DNA of 64,000 nt, taken from assembly GCA_963700775.1 (NCBI GenBank), contig CAVOYU010000003.1, forward strand, positions 90,530-154,529. The letters run 5' to 3'. Numbering within the stretch: the stretch's first letter is position 1; each line of letters opens with the position of its first letter. Below the pieces are notes generated by a model. It was given only the letters and a program-made list of their open reading frames with translations, was not told the origin of the DNA and did no database searches. This document shows positions 8,368-18,317 of the stretch, piece by piece. This stretch comes from Thermohalobaculum sp963700775 (GTDB lineage: Bacteria; Pseudomonadota; Alphaproteobacteria; Rhodobacterales; Rhodobacteraceae). A program made the position numbers and the translations under genes.

Positions 8368-9291
8368 TCAGGCGGGGCGCGCCAGCGGGTGCTTCTCCAG
8401 CACCAGCGCCTTCAGCCGCTCGTCCAGCACATGGGTGTAGATCTCGGTGGTCGAGACATCCGCATGACCCAGCAGCTGCTGGATCGCGCGCAGGTCGGCG
8501 CCGTTCGCCAGCAGATGGGTGGCGAAGGCGTGGCGCAGCGTGTGCGGCGAGATCCGCGCCGGGTCCAGCCCGGCCTGCGCCGCCAGCTCCTTCAGCGCCT
8601 GGTAGAACGCGATCCGGGTCAGGTGCCCCTGCCGCCCGCGCGAGGGGAAGAGCCGCGGCGAGGGCCGCCCGCCTGCCCCGCGCCGCTCCTCCTCCATGGC
8701 GTCGCGCAGCGTCAGCCATTCCGCCACCGCCGCCCGCGCCGGCCCCGACAGCGGCACCATCCGCTCGCGGCCGCCCTTGCCGGTGACCAGCATCATCCGC
8801 GGATTGCCGCGCACCGCGGCGGCGGGCAGCGAGACCAGCTCGCTGACCCGGAGCCCGGTGGCGTAGAGCAGCTCGACCAGGCAGGTCAGCCGCAGCCGCT
8901 TCGCCTCGCCCCCCGGCCGCTGCCGGGCCGCCGCCAGCAGCCGGTCCACCTCCTCGACGCTCAGCGTGCCCGGCAGCTTGCGCCGTGGCCGCGGGCCGCC
9001 GATCCGGGCGGCCGGGTCGTCCGCCCGCCAGCCCTCGGACAGGGCGAAGCGGTAGAACTGGCGAATCGCCGACAGCCGGCGGGCGCGGGTCGCTGGCGCC
9101 ATGCCCTCGGCCTCGAGCCCGGCGAGATAGGCCTCGATCTCGGCCCGCCCGGCGCCCGCCGCGTCGCCCCCGCGCCCGGCCAGCCAGGCGGCGAAGTGGC
9201 CGAGGTCGCGGCGGTAGGCGGCCAGCGTGTTGGCGGCGGCGCCGCGCTCGGCCAGCATCGCCTCGAGGAACGGCCCAATCCAGCCGCTCAC
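8368..9291 (-). CDS. xerD: site-specific tyrosine recombinase XerD
   Basis: 307-residue tyrosine recombinase that, with XerC, resolves chromosome dimers at dif. The N-terminal SAM-like core-binding domain covers about 1-95. The catalytic residues are visible: Arg in TGLRVSEL, Lys in TGKGGRERM, His-Arg in HTLRHAFATHL, His in LGHADVSTTE and Tyr in IYTHV. The start is GTG at 9291, overlapping the stop of a 46-codon upstream gene (GTGA). The location beside aroK-aroB is the usual Rhodobacterales chromosomal xerD context and not a mobile integrase. Confidence 0.93.
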   Translation of the reverse strand: MSGWIGPFLEAMLAERGAAANTLAAYRRDLGHFAAWLAGRGGDAAGAGRAEIEAYLAGLEAEGMAPATRARRLSAIRQFYRFALSEGWRADDPAARIGGPRPRRKLPGTLSVEEVDRLLAAARQRPGGEAKRLRLTCLVELLYATGLRVSELVSLPAAAVRGNPRMMLVTGKGGRERMVPLSGPARAAVAEWLTLRDAMEEERRGAGGRPSPRLFPSRGRQGHLTRIAFYQALKELAAQAGLDPARISPHTLRHAFATHLLANGADLRAIQQLLGHADVSTTEIYTHVLDERLKALVLEKHPLARPA

Positions 9292-9428
9292 TGCTGGGCC
9301 TGGGGCGCCGGCAGGGTGACCACGGTCTCCTTCACCGGGGCCGGCAGGTCATCCAGGAACGCCCAGGCCAGGAAGGCCAGGACCAGCAGGACGAGCAAGC
9401 GGATCAGGTATTTAAACAGCCTGCGCAT
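9288..9428 (-). CDS. 46-residue single-pass membrane protein, coupled to xerD
   Basis: A short gene encoding MRRLFKYLIRLLVLLVLAF and onward: a basic N-terminus, one transmembrane helix at about residues 7-25, then a short acidic and proline-rich tail ending PAPQAQQ. Its TGA overlaps the GTG start of xerD (GTGA), the classic sign of translational coupling, so it is very probably expressed as the first gene of the xerD operon. It faces aroK across a 124-bp divergent intergenic region. Function unknown. Confidence 0.65.
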   Translation of the reverse strand: MRRLFKYLIRLLVLLVLAFLAWAFLDDLPAPVKETVVTLPAPQAQQ

Positions 9429-9552
9429 GGGTTTCGGTGCCTGTCTCTTCTTTTCTGCGGCCCGGCCGTGGTGTAAAGCGCGGGCACTGCGCGTTTGGCT
9501 CAGGGTAAACCCCGGGCCGCTTCAGGGCAATGGCGCAGCGCCGGGAGAGCCG

Positions 9553-10149
9553 ATGACCGAAGCCGCCGCCGATCGCGACACCCCGCCCGCCGCGCGGCTG
9601 GTGCGTCCCGTGGTGCTGATCGGACTGATGGGCGCCGGCAAGAGCTCGGTCGGCGTCCGGCTGGCCGAGATGCTGGGGGCGGAGTTCCGGGATTCCGACG
9701 CCGAGATCGAGGCGGCGGCGGCGCTGAGCGTGCCGGAGATCTTCGAGCGCTACGGCGAGGCCCATTTCCGCGACGGCGAGCGCCGGGTGATCGCCCGGCT
9801 GCTGGCCGAGCCGCCGATGGTGATGGCGACCGGCGGGGGCGCGTTCATGAACGCCGAGACCCGCGAGCTGATCAAGCGGGTGGCGGTGTCGGTCTGGCTC
9901 AAGGCCCCGCTCGACCTGCTGGTCAGCCGCACCGCCGGGCGCAGCCACCGGCCGCTGCTGAACCGGGGCGACCCGCGCCGGATCCTGGCCGGGCTGATCG
10001 CCGAGCGCTATCCGGTCTATGCTCAGGCCACGGTCACGGTCGACAGCCGGCAGGGGCTGAGCCACGAGCAGATGGCGCGCCGCATCGTCAAGGCGCTGAA
10101 GCAGCATGGCGCCCGCACCGGCGAGGGCGCGCTGGAGGACAGGGCATGA
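9553..10149 (+). CDS. aroK: shikimate kinase
   Basis: 198-residue P-loop kinase that phosphorylates shikimate in aromatic amino acid synthesis. Walker A is GLMGAGKSS (about 26-34), the shikimate-binding DSDAEIE follows, then ATGGGAFMN and the lid GRSHRPLLN. The about 17-residue N-terminal extension is common in alphaproteobacteria. The ATG lies 6 bp after GGAGAG. Its TGA overlaps the aroB ATG (ATGA), so the two are coupled. Confidence 0.95.
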   Translation: MTEAAADRDTPPAARLVRPVVLIGLMGAGKSSVGVRLAEMLGAEFRDSDAEIEAAAALSVPEIFERYGEAHFRDGERRVIARLLAEPPMVMATGGGAFMNAETRELIKRVAVSVWLKAPLDLLVSRTAGRSHRPLLNRGDPRRILAGLIAERYPVYAQATVTVDSRQGLSHEQMARRIVKALKQHGARTGEGALEDRA

Positions 10150-11258
10150 CCGACACGGTAAGGGTCGATCTGGCGGGCCGCGAATACGACATCCGCATCG
10201 GGCCGGGGCTGGTGGCCGCCGCCGGCGAGCATGTCGGCCCGCTGCTGCCCCGCCCCTTCACGGTGATCGTCACCGACGAGACCGTGGCCGGGCTGCATCT
10301 GGAGCGCCTCAGGGCTGGGCTGGCCGGCGCCGGCATCGCCGCCGAGGCGATCGTGCTGCCGCCCGGCGAGGCCACCAAGTCGATGGCCAGCCTCACCGCC
10401 GTGCTCGGGCGCCTGCTCGAGCTGAAGGTCGAGCGCGACGACCTGATCATAGCCCTCGGCGGCGGCGTGATCGGCGACCTCGCCGGCTTCGCCGCCGCAG
10501 TGCTCAGGCGCGGCGTCGACTTCATCCAGGTGCCGACCACGCTGCTGGCCCAGGTCGACAGCTCGGTCGGCGGCAAGACCGGGGTCAACGCGCCCCAGGG
10601 CAAGAACCTGATCGGCGCCTTCCACCAGCCGAAGCTGGTGCTGGCGGACACCGGCATGCTGGAAACCCTGCCCCGGCGCGAGTTCCTGGCCGGCTATGCC
10701 GAGGTGGTGAAATACGGCGCGCTGGGCGACCTCGGCTTCTTCGAGTGGCTGGAGCGGAACGGCCCCGCCATGCTGGCCGGCGACCCCGGGGTTTCCCTGG
10801 CCGCCCGCGTCCATGCGGTCAGGCGCTCCTGCGAGATGAAGGCCGGGATCGTCGCCCGCGACGAGCACGAGCGCGGCGACCGGGCGCTGCTGAACCTCGG
10901 CCACACCTTCGGCCACGCGCTCGAGGCGGCGACCGGCTATTCCGGCCGGCTGCTGCACGGCGAGGGCGTGGCCATCGGCATGTGCCTCGCCTTCGAGACC
11001 TCGGCCCGGATGGGCCTCTGTTCGCAGGAATGCCCCTCGCGCCTGCGCGCCCACCTGGCGGCGATGGGCATGAAGAAGGACCTGGCCGACATCCCTGGCG
11101 ACTTGCCGGACGCCGAGGGCCTGATCGCGCTGATGGGCCAGGACAAGAAGGTGCGCCAGGGCCGCCTGACCTTCATCCTGGCGCGCGGGATCGGCGAGGC
11201 GTTCGTGACGCGGGAGGTGGATCTGGAGGTGGTGCGGGGGGTGCTGGAGGGGGCGTAG
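10146..11258 (+). CDS. aroB: 3-dehydroquinate synthase
   Basis: 370-residue NAD- and zinc-dependent enzyme for the second step of the shikimate pathway. NAD-binding GGGVIGDLAGFAA is near residue 100, then TTLLAQVDSSVGGKTGVN, the metal-ligand region GYAEVVKYG and the zinc histidines in LGHTFGHALE. Length is normal. The start overlaps the aroK stop. The operon ends here: the next gene converges from the other strand. Confidence 0.96.
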   Translation: MTDTVRVDLAGREYDIRIGPGLVAAAGEHVGPLLPRPFTVIVTDETVAGLHLERLRAGLAGAGIAAEAIVLPPGEATKSMASLTAVLGRLLELKVERDDLIIALGGGVIGDLAGFAAAVLRRGVDFIQVPTTLLAQVDSSVGGKTGVNAPQGKNLIGAFHQPKLVLADTGMLETLPRREFLAGYAEVVKYGALGDLGFFEWLERNGPAMLAGDPGVSLAARVHAVRRSCEMKAGIVARDEHERGDRALLNLGHTFGHALEAATGYSGRLLHGEGVAIGMCLAFETSARMGLCSQECPSRLRAHLAAMGMKKDLADIPGDLPDAEGLIALMGQDKKVRQGRLTFILARGIGEAFVTREVDLEVVRGVLEGA

Positions 11259-11291
11259 GGCGGGGCTTCGTGATACGGTGATCGACTGACT

Positions 11292-12212
11292 CTAGGCGCC
11301 CAGCACCCGGCGCAATCCGTCCACAAGGCCGGCACGGGCCGCTGGATCGAGGCTGTCGAGATTGTGCTGCCGCCACCGGATGGCCGGCAGATCGGACACG
11401 CCCTCCAAACCGAGGAGCGGCCAGTCAGGCTCGCCGCGCTCGAAAGAAATCAGGAAACGCCGGTGCGCCTCGGGCATTTTGCCGATGATCGCGTCGACGA
11501 GCGCCTGGCGGGCATCGGTAAGTGCATAGAGCGAGACGGGAGCGTCAGTCATACCGGCAAAGCCCCGCTCGTATTCCTGGGTGATGTCTTTGGGCCGGGC
11601 GGAAAGGACCTCGAACATTGGCCGGTTATGCGAAAGCAGATACACGATGAATGCCTTGCGGAGCCGGTCATCGATCCCTTCGTTGGCCAGCAGGTCGCGA
11701 ACATCAAAGAGATCGCGCGGGTGCTGGCGGTCGAGCGCGGCAACGATCTTGCCGCCGAACAGGTCCGCGAAAGACACGACCCTGGCTTCGGCAAAACCGA
11801 ATGACTCTTCAACGATCGGCGAAACAATCCGCAGTTCCGGCTCGTACACGCAGCCGCGAAGCACCGGTGTCACCTCGATCTTGATCTGAACGCCATCCCC
11901 GCGCGCGATCAGCTTTGTGACCGCCGTTTCACCAGCGCGCGGGGTCTGCTCGGTCACATCCCCCGCCGGAGAGATCGAGCGCGCCGTCTCAGCGATCCGT
12001 TTCATCGCCGTGTCGATCGCGGCAAGAGACTCTGCGCGATCGGCGACCGGAAGGTAGGTGAGATCGATGTCCACCGACAGGCGCGGCATGTCGCGATAGA
12101 ACAGGTTGATCGCTGTGCCGCCCTTGAGCGCGAACGCATCTTCCCGTGCAACATACGGGAGCATGCGCACGAGCAGAGACACCTGACGGCGATAGCGATC
12201 ACTAAAGGGCAT
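11292..12212 (-). CDS. abiEii: AbiEii-type nucleotidyltransferase toxin
   Basis: 306-residue toxin of a type IV toxin-antitoxin or abortive-infection system. The nucleotidyltransferase core is seen in FALKGGTAINLFYRD followed by RLSVDIDLTY: the GG-T and D-x-D pattern of the polymerase-beta-like fold. The further conserved block FADLFGGKIVAALDRQ and DLFDVRDLL also matches the AbiEii/AbiGii family. AbiEii enzymes in other bacteria arrest growth by adding nucleotides to tRNA; that activity is inferred here. The start overlaps the antitoxin stop by 11 bp, the usual coupled antitoxin-then-toxin order. Confidence 0.88.
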   Translation of the reverse strand: MPFSDRYRRQVSLLVRMLPYVAREDAFALKGGTAINLFYRDMPRLSVDIDLTYLPVADRAESLAAIDTAMKRIAETARSISPAGDVTEQTPRAGETAVTKLIARGDGVQIKIEVTPVLRGCVYEPELRIVSPIVEESFGFAEARVVSFADLFGGKIVAALDRQHPRDLFDVRDLLANEGIDDRLRKAFIVYLLSHNRPMFEVLSARPKDITQEYERGFAGMTDAPVSLYALTDARQALVDAIIGKMPEAHRRFLISFERGEPDWPLLGLEGVSDLPAIRWRQHNLDSLDPAARAGLVDGLRRVLGA

Positions 12213-13047
12213 CGAGGTCCTTCGGGACAGTGATCTGATGGGCCGGATCGTATCTGCCGCCGCGCACGAGCATGCGCTTGCCCTTCCCAAGGTCGATGTG
12301 TTCGCGGTCGAGGCGCTTGAGCCATGCTGGGCTGTGCCTGTCGGCAAAGAAGAAGAACAGCCGCTTGACCTTCACGCTCCTGCAGTCTTCGAGCAGCCTT
12401 TGCAGCCGGCGCGGGCTCAGACTGGCAAGCCCTTCCATCAGCTTATCGACCTGATGGAAGCTTTCGCGCTCTGGCAGCTCGTCGAGCAACTCGAAGACCG
12501 CGCGCTCGGGTGTCGAAAGAGTCAGCGGCCAGTCCCACTGGCCCCAGGGCTGAATCACTTCTCCGCCTCGGAAAGCGGTCGGATCAAACCCGATGTTTTT
12601 CTGGATGTTCCAGCTAAGGCTGGTGAGCCCGCGCGTGACGGGATCGTTGCGGAACAGGCGCTGGCTGTTGTGGAAGAGGAACTTCACGGCGAGCGGCAAT
12701 GCGTGAAGCCAGGACGGAGGCGGCATCTTGCCGTAGAGATGCACTTCTGTCTGCTCCTGCGAGAGGAAATGGGCATAGCCCTGCAGCTCCAGTGCCGTCC
12801 TTCCGCCGACAACGACAGGCCATTCGAGCAGCGTCTGGAGCGATATCACGGCCTGCTGCCAACGCAGCGTTCCTCGCGGGCGACGGTAAACGCGGTGGGC
12901 GGGTTGCTCCAGCCAGCCGCTATCGACATACTTCTTGCGCAGTGAGCCGTAGTAGGCGCGCTTCTCCAGCCAAGCGGCATCCACGAGCAGGCCTTCCGGC
13001 AGGTCCCGTTCCAATTGGTTTAGCTTACTCACCGTATGTCCACTCAT
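12202..13047 (-). CDS. abiEi: AbiEi-type antitoxin and autorepressor
   Basis: 281-residue partner of the AbiEii toxin. The N-terminus (about 15-100) is a winged-helix region with Trp and Tyr positions typical of AbiEi (KKYVDSGWLEQPAHRVYRR), the middle contains VVVGGRTALELQGYAHFL, and the C-terminal half has the antitoxin domain with LSTPERAVFELLDELP. AbiEi proteins neutralise the toxin without stable complex formation and repress their own promoter by binding inverted repeats. No good ribosome site is seen before the ATG; a GTG at 13032 (SKLNQLE) is an alternative. The pair is a two-gene islet. Confidence 0.85.
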   Translation of the reverse strand: MSGHTVSKLNQLERDLPEGLLVDAAWLEKRAYYGSLRKKYVDSGWLEQPAHRVYRRPRGTLRWQQAVISLQTLLEWPVVVGGRTALELQGYAHFLSQEQTEVHLYGKMPPPSWLHALPLAVKFLFHNSQRLFRNDPVTRGLTSLSWNIQKNIGFDPTAFRGGEVIQPWGQWDWPLTLSTPERAVFELLDELPERESFHQVDKLMEGLASLSPRRLQRLLEDCRSVKVKRLFFFFADRHSPAWLKRLDREHIDLGKGKRMLVRGGRYDPAHQITVPKDLDAL

Positions 13048-13104
13048 AGTGCAGATAATAGCATATTCATAAACCGATCGCTAGTTTAAAGAATCTCACT
13101 TTCT

Positions 13105-13119
13105 TGCACTGCAGGTGCA
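13105..13119. promoter_or_regulatory. possible AbiEi operator (inverted repeat)
   Basis: TGCAC and GTGCA arms flank a 5-bp centre in the A+T-rich region 58 bp upstream of the antitoxin start. AbiEi homologues autoregulate through inverted repeats in this kind of position. The dyad is short, so this is only a candidate. Confidence 0.3.
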
Positions 13120-13322
13120 TGATTATGGCAATTCTCAATCCCGTGACCGCCCCGGCAAAATGGCACCGAGAATCACGCCCCCGATGGTGGCGAAGCTTGA
13201 CCCACCGGTTCGCTCCACCCTGCGGGTGGGCGGCGGGTACTGACAGCCCACCCTTGTCTCTCTGGAATCTGACAAGAGAGTGGGGCAGACGAGACCCTGG
13301 CCCACTCCGGGCGCCGCCAAAC

Positions 13323-13342
13323 GGTGCGCATGAATGCGCACC
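13323..13342. repeat. REP-like perfect hairpin
   Basis: GGTGCGCA and TGCGCACC form an 8-bp perfect stem around the loop TGAA, followed by CTACG. The pattern of GTGCGCA palindromes next to CCTACG resembles extragenic palindromes seen in many proteobacteria. Only one copy was noticed in this window. Confidence 0.5.
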
Positions 13343-13598
13343 CTACGTCGCGCCTGCGGCGGCGTGCCCAAGGCGCTCACCGCCCGCCCAGCAGCACCGC
13401 CGGCTCCCCTCTCATCATCGACCCTTCCCGGTCCCCGATCCGGCCCGCAACACCCATGCGGTGCGCCCTCCACCCGGCCCTGATCCGGCCCAAAACACCC
13501 CCTGCTCAAACCCCATTTTTCGAAAATCCAACGATTCCAATACCTTGACCCCCTGCTCAATGTTGAGCAGCCGTGCGCATACCCCCGGAGGGCGGGGT

Positions 13599-14603
13599 TC
13601 ACCCGATCACCCCTCCCGTCCCGGAGGCCTCCCGCGGCGCCCCCTGGCCCGAGCAGCTCGCCCCGCCGAGGACGCAGAACTTCGCGCAGTGGGGATGGTT
13701 CAGCGCCACCTCGCCGGCCGCCCCGGCCAGCGTCTCCCCCAGCTCGAAGCGGGCATCGTAGGCCAGCAGCGTGCAGGCCAGCACCACCGGCCGCGCCGCC
13801 CCCTTGCGCTTCGCCACCATCCGCGCGCTGGCGCACATGACGCTGTCGGGCCGCTTGCCCAGGATATCCCAGCACGCCCCGGTGATCTCCGGCACCTCCG
13901 CCGCCTCGTCCATCTCCGGGAACAGCACCAGCGCCCCCGGATCGGCGGCGTCGACCGCCAGCCCCTCGGCGGCGAACAGCGCCGCATAGCCGGCGCGGGC
14001 CGCCGCCTCGGCCTCGCCCCACAGCGTCCGCCCCGCCACCGCCGTCCGGACCCCGGCGTCGCGCAGCCAGCGCAGGCCCTTCAGCGTGACCGCGAAGCTC
14101 CCCTCCCCCCGCTCGGCGTCGTGGTTGGCGGCGGCGTAATGGTCGAGCGACACCCGCACCGTCAGCCGCCCGCCATGGCGCCCGGCCAGCGCCGCCAGCC
14201 CGTCCCGCACCCGCGGCCGCATCATCGGCCGCATGGCGTTGGTCAGCACCAGCACCCGGCGGCCCCGCTCCAGCGCCGCGCCGAGCATCGGCAGGATGTC
14301 CGGATTCATGAACGGCTCGCCGCCGGTGAAGCCGATCTCGGCGGTCGGCAGGCCCAGCGCGGCGATCTCGTCCAGATAGGCCGTCACCTCGGCCAGCGTC
14401 AGGTAGACCAGTGCATCATTGCTGGGGCTCGACAGGATGTAGCAGTGCCGGCACTCGATGTTGCAGAGCGTGCCGGTATTGAACCACAGCGTCTCCAGCG
14501 CCGTCAGCCGCACCCGGGCGCGCGGCTCGCCCTTGGCGGTCCAGCGCGGGTCGGCGAACTTCGCCAGCGGCCGCAGGGCGGCGGAGGGGGTCTCGCGGTT
14601 CAT
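13599..14603 (-). CDS. radical SAM protein with C-terminal cysteine cluster
   Basis: 334-residue protein. The iron-sulfur CxxxCxxC motif is CNIECRHC (Cys47, 51, 54), followed by the SAM-binding FTGGEPFMNPD. The C-terminus has additional cysteines in CAKFCVLGGASC, which may bind an auxiliary cluster as in SPASM/twitch enzymes. The substrate cannot be told from the sequence and no peptide precursor or partner enzyme is adjacent. It is a single gene, separated by about 100 bp from the lipoprotein gene on the same strand. Confidence 0.85.
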   Translation of the reverse strand: MNRETPSAALRPLAKFADPRWTAKGEPRARVRLTALETLWFNTGTLCNIECRHCYILSSPSNDALVYLTLAEVTAYLDEIAALGLPTAEIGFTGGEPFMNPDILPMLGAALERGRRVLVLTNAMRPMMRPRVRDGLAALAGRHGGRLTVRVSLDHYAAANHDAERGEGSFAVTLKGLRWLRDAGVRTAVAGRTLWGEAEAAARAGYAALFAAEGLAVDAADPGALVLFPEMDEAAEVPEITGACWDILGKRPDSVMCASARMVAKRKGAARPVVLACTLLAYDARFELGETLAGAAGEVALNHPHCAKFCVLGGASCSGQGAPREASGTGGVIG

Positions 14604-14705
14604 GGACCTGCCGGGGCTGCCTCGTCCTCGGGCGCAACCATGCGGCGCGCGCGGGCGGCTGTCAAAGGCCGCCGGGCGGCGTTGACCGGATTGTGACCGC
14701 CCCGC

Positions 14706-15215
14706 TCAGGGGAACAGCGCCGGGCGCGGACCGGGACTGAACCGGGCGAAAATCGGCTTGTCGCGGCTGACCATGAAGTCCATCGTCGGCAGCCGGATCT
14801 CCGGGCCCTCGGCGCCGTATTCCGGCCGCCACGGCAGGCTCGATGCGGCGCAGGCCGCGGGCGCCCCGGCGAGGTGGTCGAGGTCGCGGGCGCGGGGCAT
14901 GAACCCGAGGCCGCGGATCGCCTTCTGTCCGCCCAGCATCAGCCCGCCGGCATCGATCACGTCCTCGTTCAGCGCGGCGCTCAGCGCCGACTGCCGGTCG
15001 GTGGCCCAGGCACCGCAGAGAACGGTAACACCGTTGCGCTCCATCGCCCGGGCGGCCACCGTGATGCCGCCCCCGGTGCTCCAGTCGCCACCGCCGCTGA
15101 CATAGCCCGGCCCCACGGTATCCGGCCCGACCATGGCGTAGCGGGCGCAGGCCGCAAGCGCGAGGCAGAGGGCGAGGACGGTCGGGAAGCGGAGCAAGAT
15201 CGGCCTCCGGGGCAC
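14706..15215 (-). CDS. putative lipoprotein of unknown function
   Basis: 169 residues. The basic start and hydrophobic stretch end in the lipobox LAAC (Cys23), predicting signal peptidase II processing and lipid anchoring. The mature part has no domain I recognise; it holds three further cysteines (near 66, 138 and 141 of the precursor) that could form a disulfide. It lies between tuf and the radical SAM gene on the same strand and probably has its own transcript because a terminator follows tuf. Confidence 0.7.
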   Translation of the reverse strand: MPRRPILLRFPTVLALCLALAACARYAMVGPDTVGPGYVSGGGDWSTGGGITVAARAMERNGVTVLCGAWATDRQSALSAALNEDVIDAGGLMLGGQKAIRGLGFMPRARDLDHLAGAPAACAASSLPWRPEYGAEGPEIRLPTMDFMVSRDKPIFARFSPGPRPALFP

Positions 15216-15262
15216 GGGCGGGTTCCGGCCCGGATTATGGGTGGCGGAGCCGGGAAAGGAAA

Positions 15263-15282
15263 GGGCCGCCCGGAGGCGGCCC
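15263..15282 (-). terminator. intrinsic terminator downstream of tuf
   Basis: GGGCCGCC and GGCGGCCC form a perfect 8-bp stem with a 4-base loop. On the minus strand the stem is followed by TTTCCTTTCC, a T-rich tail. It lies 26 bp after the tuf stop codon. Confidence 0.7.
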
Positions 15283-15307
15283 CTGACCGGTCACGACGAC
15301 GAAGCCT

Positions 15308-16483
<1,176 letters not shown>

Positions 16484-16646
16484 AGGTCGTTCCCCATGTC
16501 CCGGGCGCGGGGCCCGTAGTTGCGGTGCGGTTTTCCGGCGCCCGGATAGCCTCTCGGGCGGCGCTCTGCAAGCGCGAATGTGACAGGGCGGGAAAGGGGG
16601 CGAACAATAGGGCTGGCAACCGAGCGGGCAAGCCGGCCATGCGGGT

Positions 16647-16720
16647 TGGAGCGGGTGAAGGGAATCGAACCCTCATCTTCAGCTTGGAAGGCTGTTGCTC
16701 TACCATTGAGCTACACCCGC
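16647..16720 (-). tRNA. tRNA-Gly (anticodon TCC)
   Basis: 74 nt including an encoded CCA. The acceptor stem GCGGGTG pairs with CACCCGC, the D-arm contains GTAGCTCAATGGTAGAGC, the anticodon loop CTTCCAA gives UCC, and the T-arm contains GGTTCGATTCC. It lies 163 bp upstream of tuf on the same strand. Confidence 0.95.
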
Positions 16721-16852
16721 ATCTGGCGCCGATATGCCTCCGAACCGAAGGAATTGCAACAAAGCCGCTGACGCAGCCGACTGGAAAAAGCCGGATTGGA
16801 AAGACACGGCGAGAGTCCTCCGGCAACGGCCCGCGACCGGATCGTGCGGGGA

Positions 16853-17821
16853 TCAGTCCTCTGCCGCGACTCTTGTGAGGATCTTCAGGTTGAAGCGGTC
16901 CGCGAGCCACCGCGTCAGGGCGGTCGGCCGCCCGTTCGCATAGAGCGGTATGAGTATTTCCTTGATCAGGCCCCGGTGCATGAACTTGATCCATTTCAGC
17001 AGCACCATATAACACCCGAGCCGTTCGAGCAGACCCAGTTCGGTCCGCCGTCCGATCATCCGCCGGAACTCGCGCATCAGCCGGAAAAGCTTGAAATGCA
17101 GGCCGCGGCTGCGGATGCCACGATACCACTCCATCATCGACTTTCCGTCGCCATTGGTCGAGTTCCCGGCGTGTATCCTGCGCAGGAACAGGGTCTCACG
17201 GATCATGGTGGATCGGCCCAGGATGGCCAGCTCGCCGAGCAGGACATGGTCCGATCCCATGAACGCGCCCATCCCGCCGGTCTTCGCCAGAACATCGCTC
17301 CGGATCAGCCCGTAGACCGGGTTGGTCCTGCCGATCCCCTGCGCCATCAACCGGCCGAACCTTTTCACCGGGTCGGCGCTGTCCGAGGCCATGGTGTCGA
17401 GATAACAGGACTTCTCGTTGCCCGCCGCATCGATGAAGATGGTGGCCGGATAGGCGAGGACGCAGCCCTCGTCGGCCTCGAGAATCTCGACGCATCTCTC
17501 GAGCAGCCTCGGGGCCATCAGGTCATCGGCGGCCGCCCAGCGGAAGTACCTGCCGCGCGAGACATCGAAGACATGGTCGAAATTCCACGCCGCACCCTGG
17601 TTCTTGGGCTGGCGGACATAACGGATCCGCGGGTCGCTCGCGGCGAAGCTGCGGCAAATTTCCTCCGTCGCGTCAGTAGATGCATTGTCCGAGATGATCA
17701 GCTCGAAATCGCCATAGGTCTGCGAGAGTACGGATTCGATCGCGCCGGCAGCGTACCTTGCGCCATTGTAGATCGGCATACCAATGCTGACCACCGGTGC
17801 CGGCTCGGTCAGCTTGCTCAT
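16853..17821 (-). CDS. family 2 glycosyltransferase (EPS locus)
   Basis: 322-residue GT-A enzyme. It starts VSIGMPIYNGARYAAGAIES, then ELIISDNASTDAT, and the metal-binding region appears as FRWAAADDLMAPR (DD near 105). A C-terminal basic amphipathic stretch may touch the membrane. It is the outermost gene of the exopolysaccharide locus and probably adds one sugar to the lipid-linked repeat unit on the cytoplasmic face. The ATG at 17821 was chosen for the GGTGGA ribosome site 5 bp upstream; an ATG at 17827 is also possible. Confidence 0.85.
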   Translation of the reverse strand: MSKLTEPAPVVSIGMPIYNGARYAAGAIESVLSQTYGDFELIISDNASTDATEEICRSFAASDPRIRYVRQPKNQGAAWNFDHVFDVSRGRYFRWAAADDLMAPRLLERCVEILEADEGCVLAYPATIFIDAAGNEKSCYLDTMASDSADPVKRFGRLMAQGIGRTNPVYGLIRSDVLAKTGGMGAFMGSDHVLLGELAILGRSTMIRETLFLRRIHAGNSTNGDGKSMMEWYRGIRSRGLHFKLFRLMREFRRMIGRRTELGLLERLGCYMVLLKWIKFMHRGLIKEILIPLYANGRPTALTRWLADRFNLKILTRVAAED

Positions 17822-18317
17822 TTGCATCCACCACGCACGGAATGGCACCGATCACATGTCTGTCTTCGCCAAAAAAAGTCGCGAAAACAGGGTATCCGTA
17901 CGGCATTTTTTAGTAAAGTTGAATGTGGTCCCGATTTGCTATCGTCTTGCGGGAAAGGGGCCGGTCCGCAAGACGCCCGCATTTGGCTCGACCATGCATC
18001 CGAACTGGCTGGCAGGGGTGAACCGCGAGATCATCCGTGCCCGCACGGCACCGGCCAGGCGGCCCTTCCGGGACTTCGGCGGTTGCGCCGTGTCCATCCT
18101 TCTGCATCAGGTGATTTTTGGTGCATAAATATTTACAGCTGCAGAAAAAACGATACAATTCGATAGTCTGCTGGAGCGGCGAGGGTTGCCTGAAGCGGAT
18201 GTCCAGGCGCGAAGGACGCGGCGGCACGCTGCGTGCGCAGGTTTGTGTTCGCGATGCATATTCTCGCGTGAGGGATATTTCGCCTGCGGGCGGCAATACT
18301 GCACGGGGAAAACGGAC
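17822..18317. promoter_or_regulatory. 496-bp divergent intergenic region, EPS locus left end
   Basis: Separates the divergent glycosyltransferase and phosphoribosyltransferase genes. No convincing gene. It contains an A+T-rich stretch (TGCATAAATATTTACAG near 18121-18138 and GATACAATTCGATAG near 18152-18166, with CGATA repeated at an 11-bp interval) that probably carries the promoter of the rightward genes. A 44-codon frame starting at 17995 has no ribosome site and is left unassigned. Confidence 0.4.

Larger units (their letters stand above)
13048..13598. other. 551-bp intergenic region between AbiE and the radical SAM gene
   Basis: No gene is supported here. The first 90 bp are A+T-rich and probably hold the AbiE promoter (TATTAT about 12 bp before the antitoxin start). 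The middle holds a perfect REP-like hairpin (13323-13342) and several short GGGTG/CACCC complementary blocks (for example near 13210-13260). The last 90 bp read as low-complexity C-rich DNA with a TTGAGCA duplication near 13553-13567. Open frames across it have no ribosome site or recognisable protein. Confidence 0.5.
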
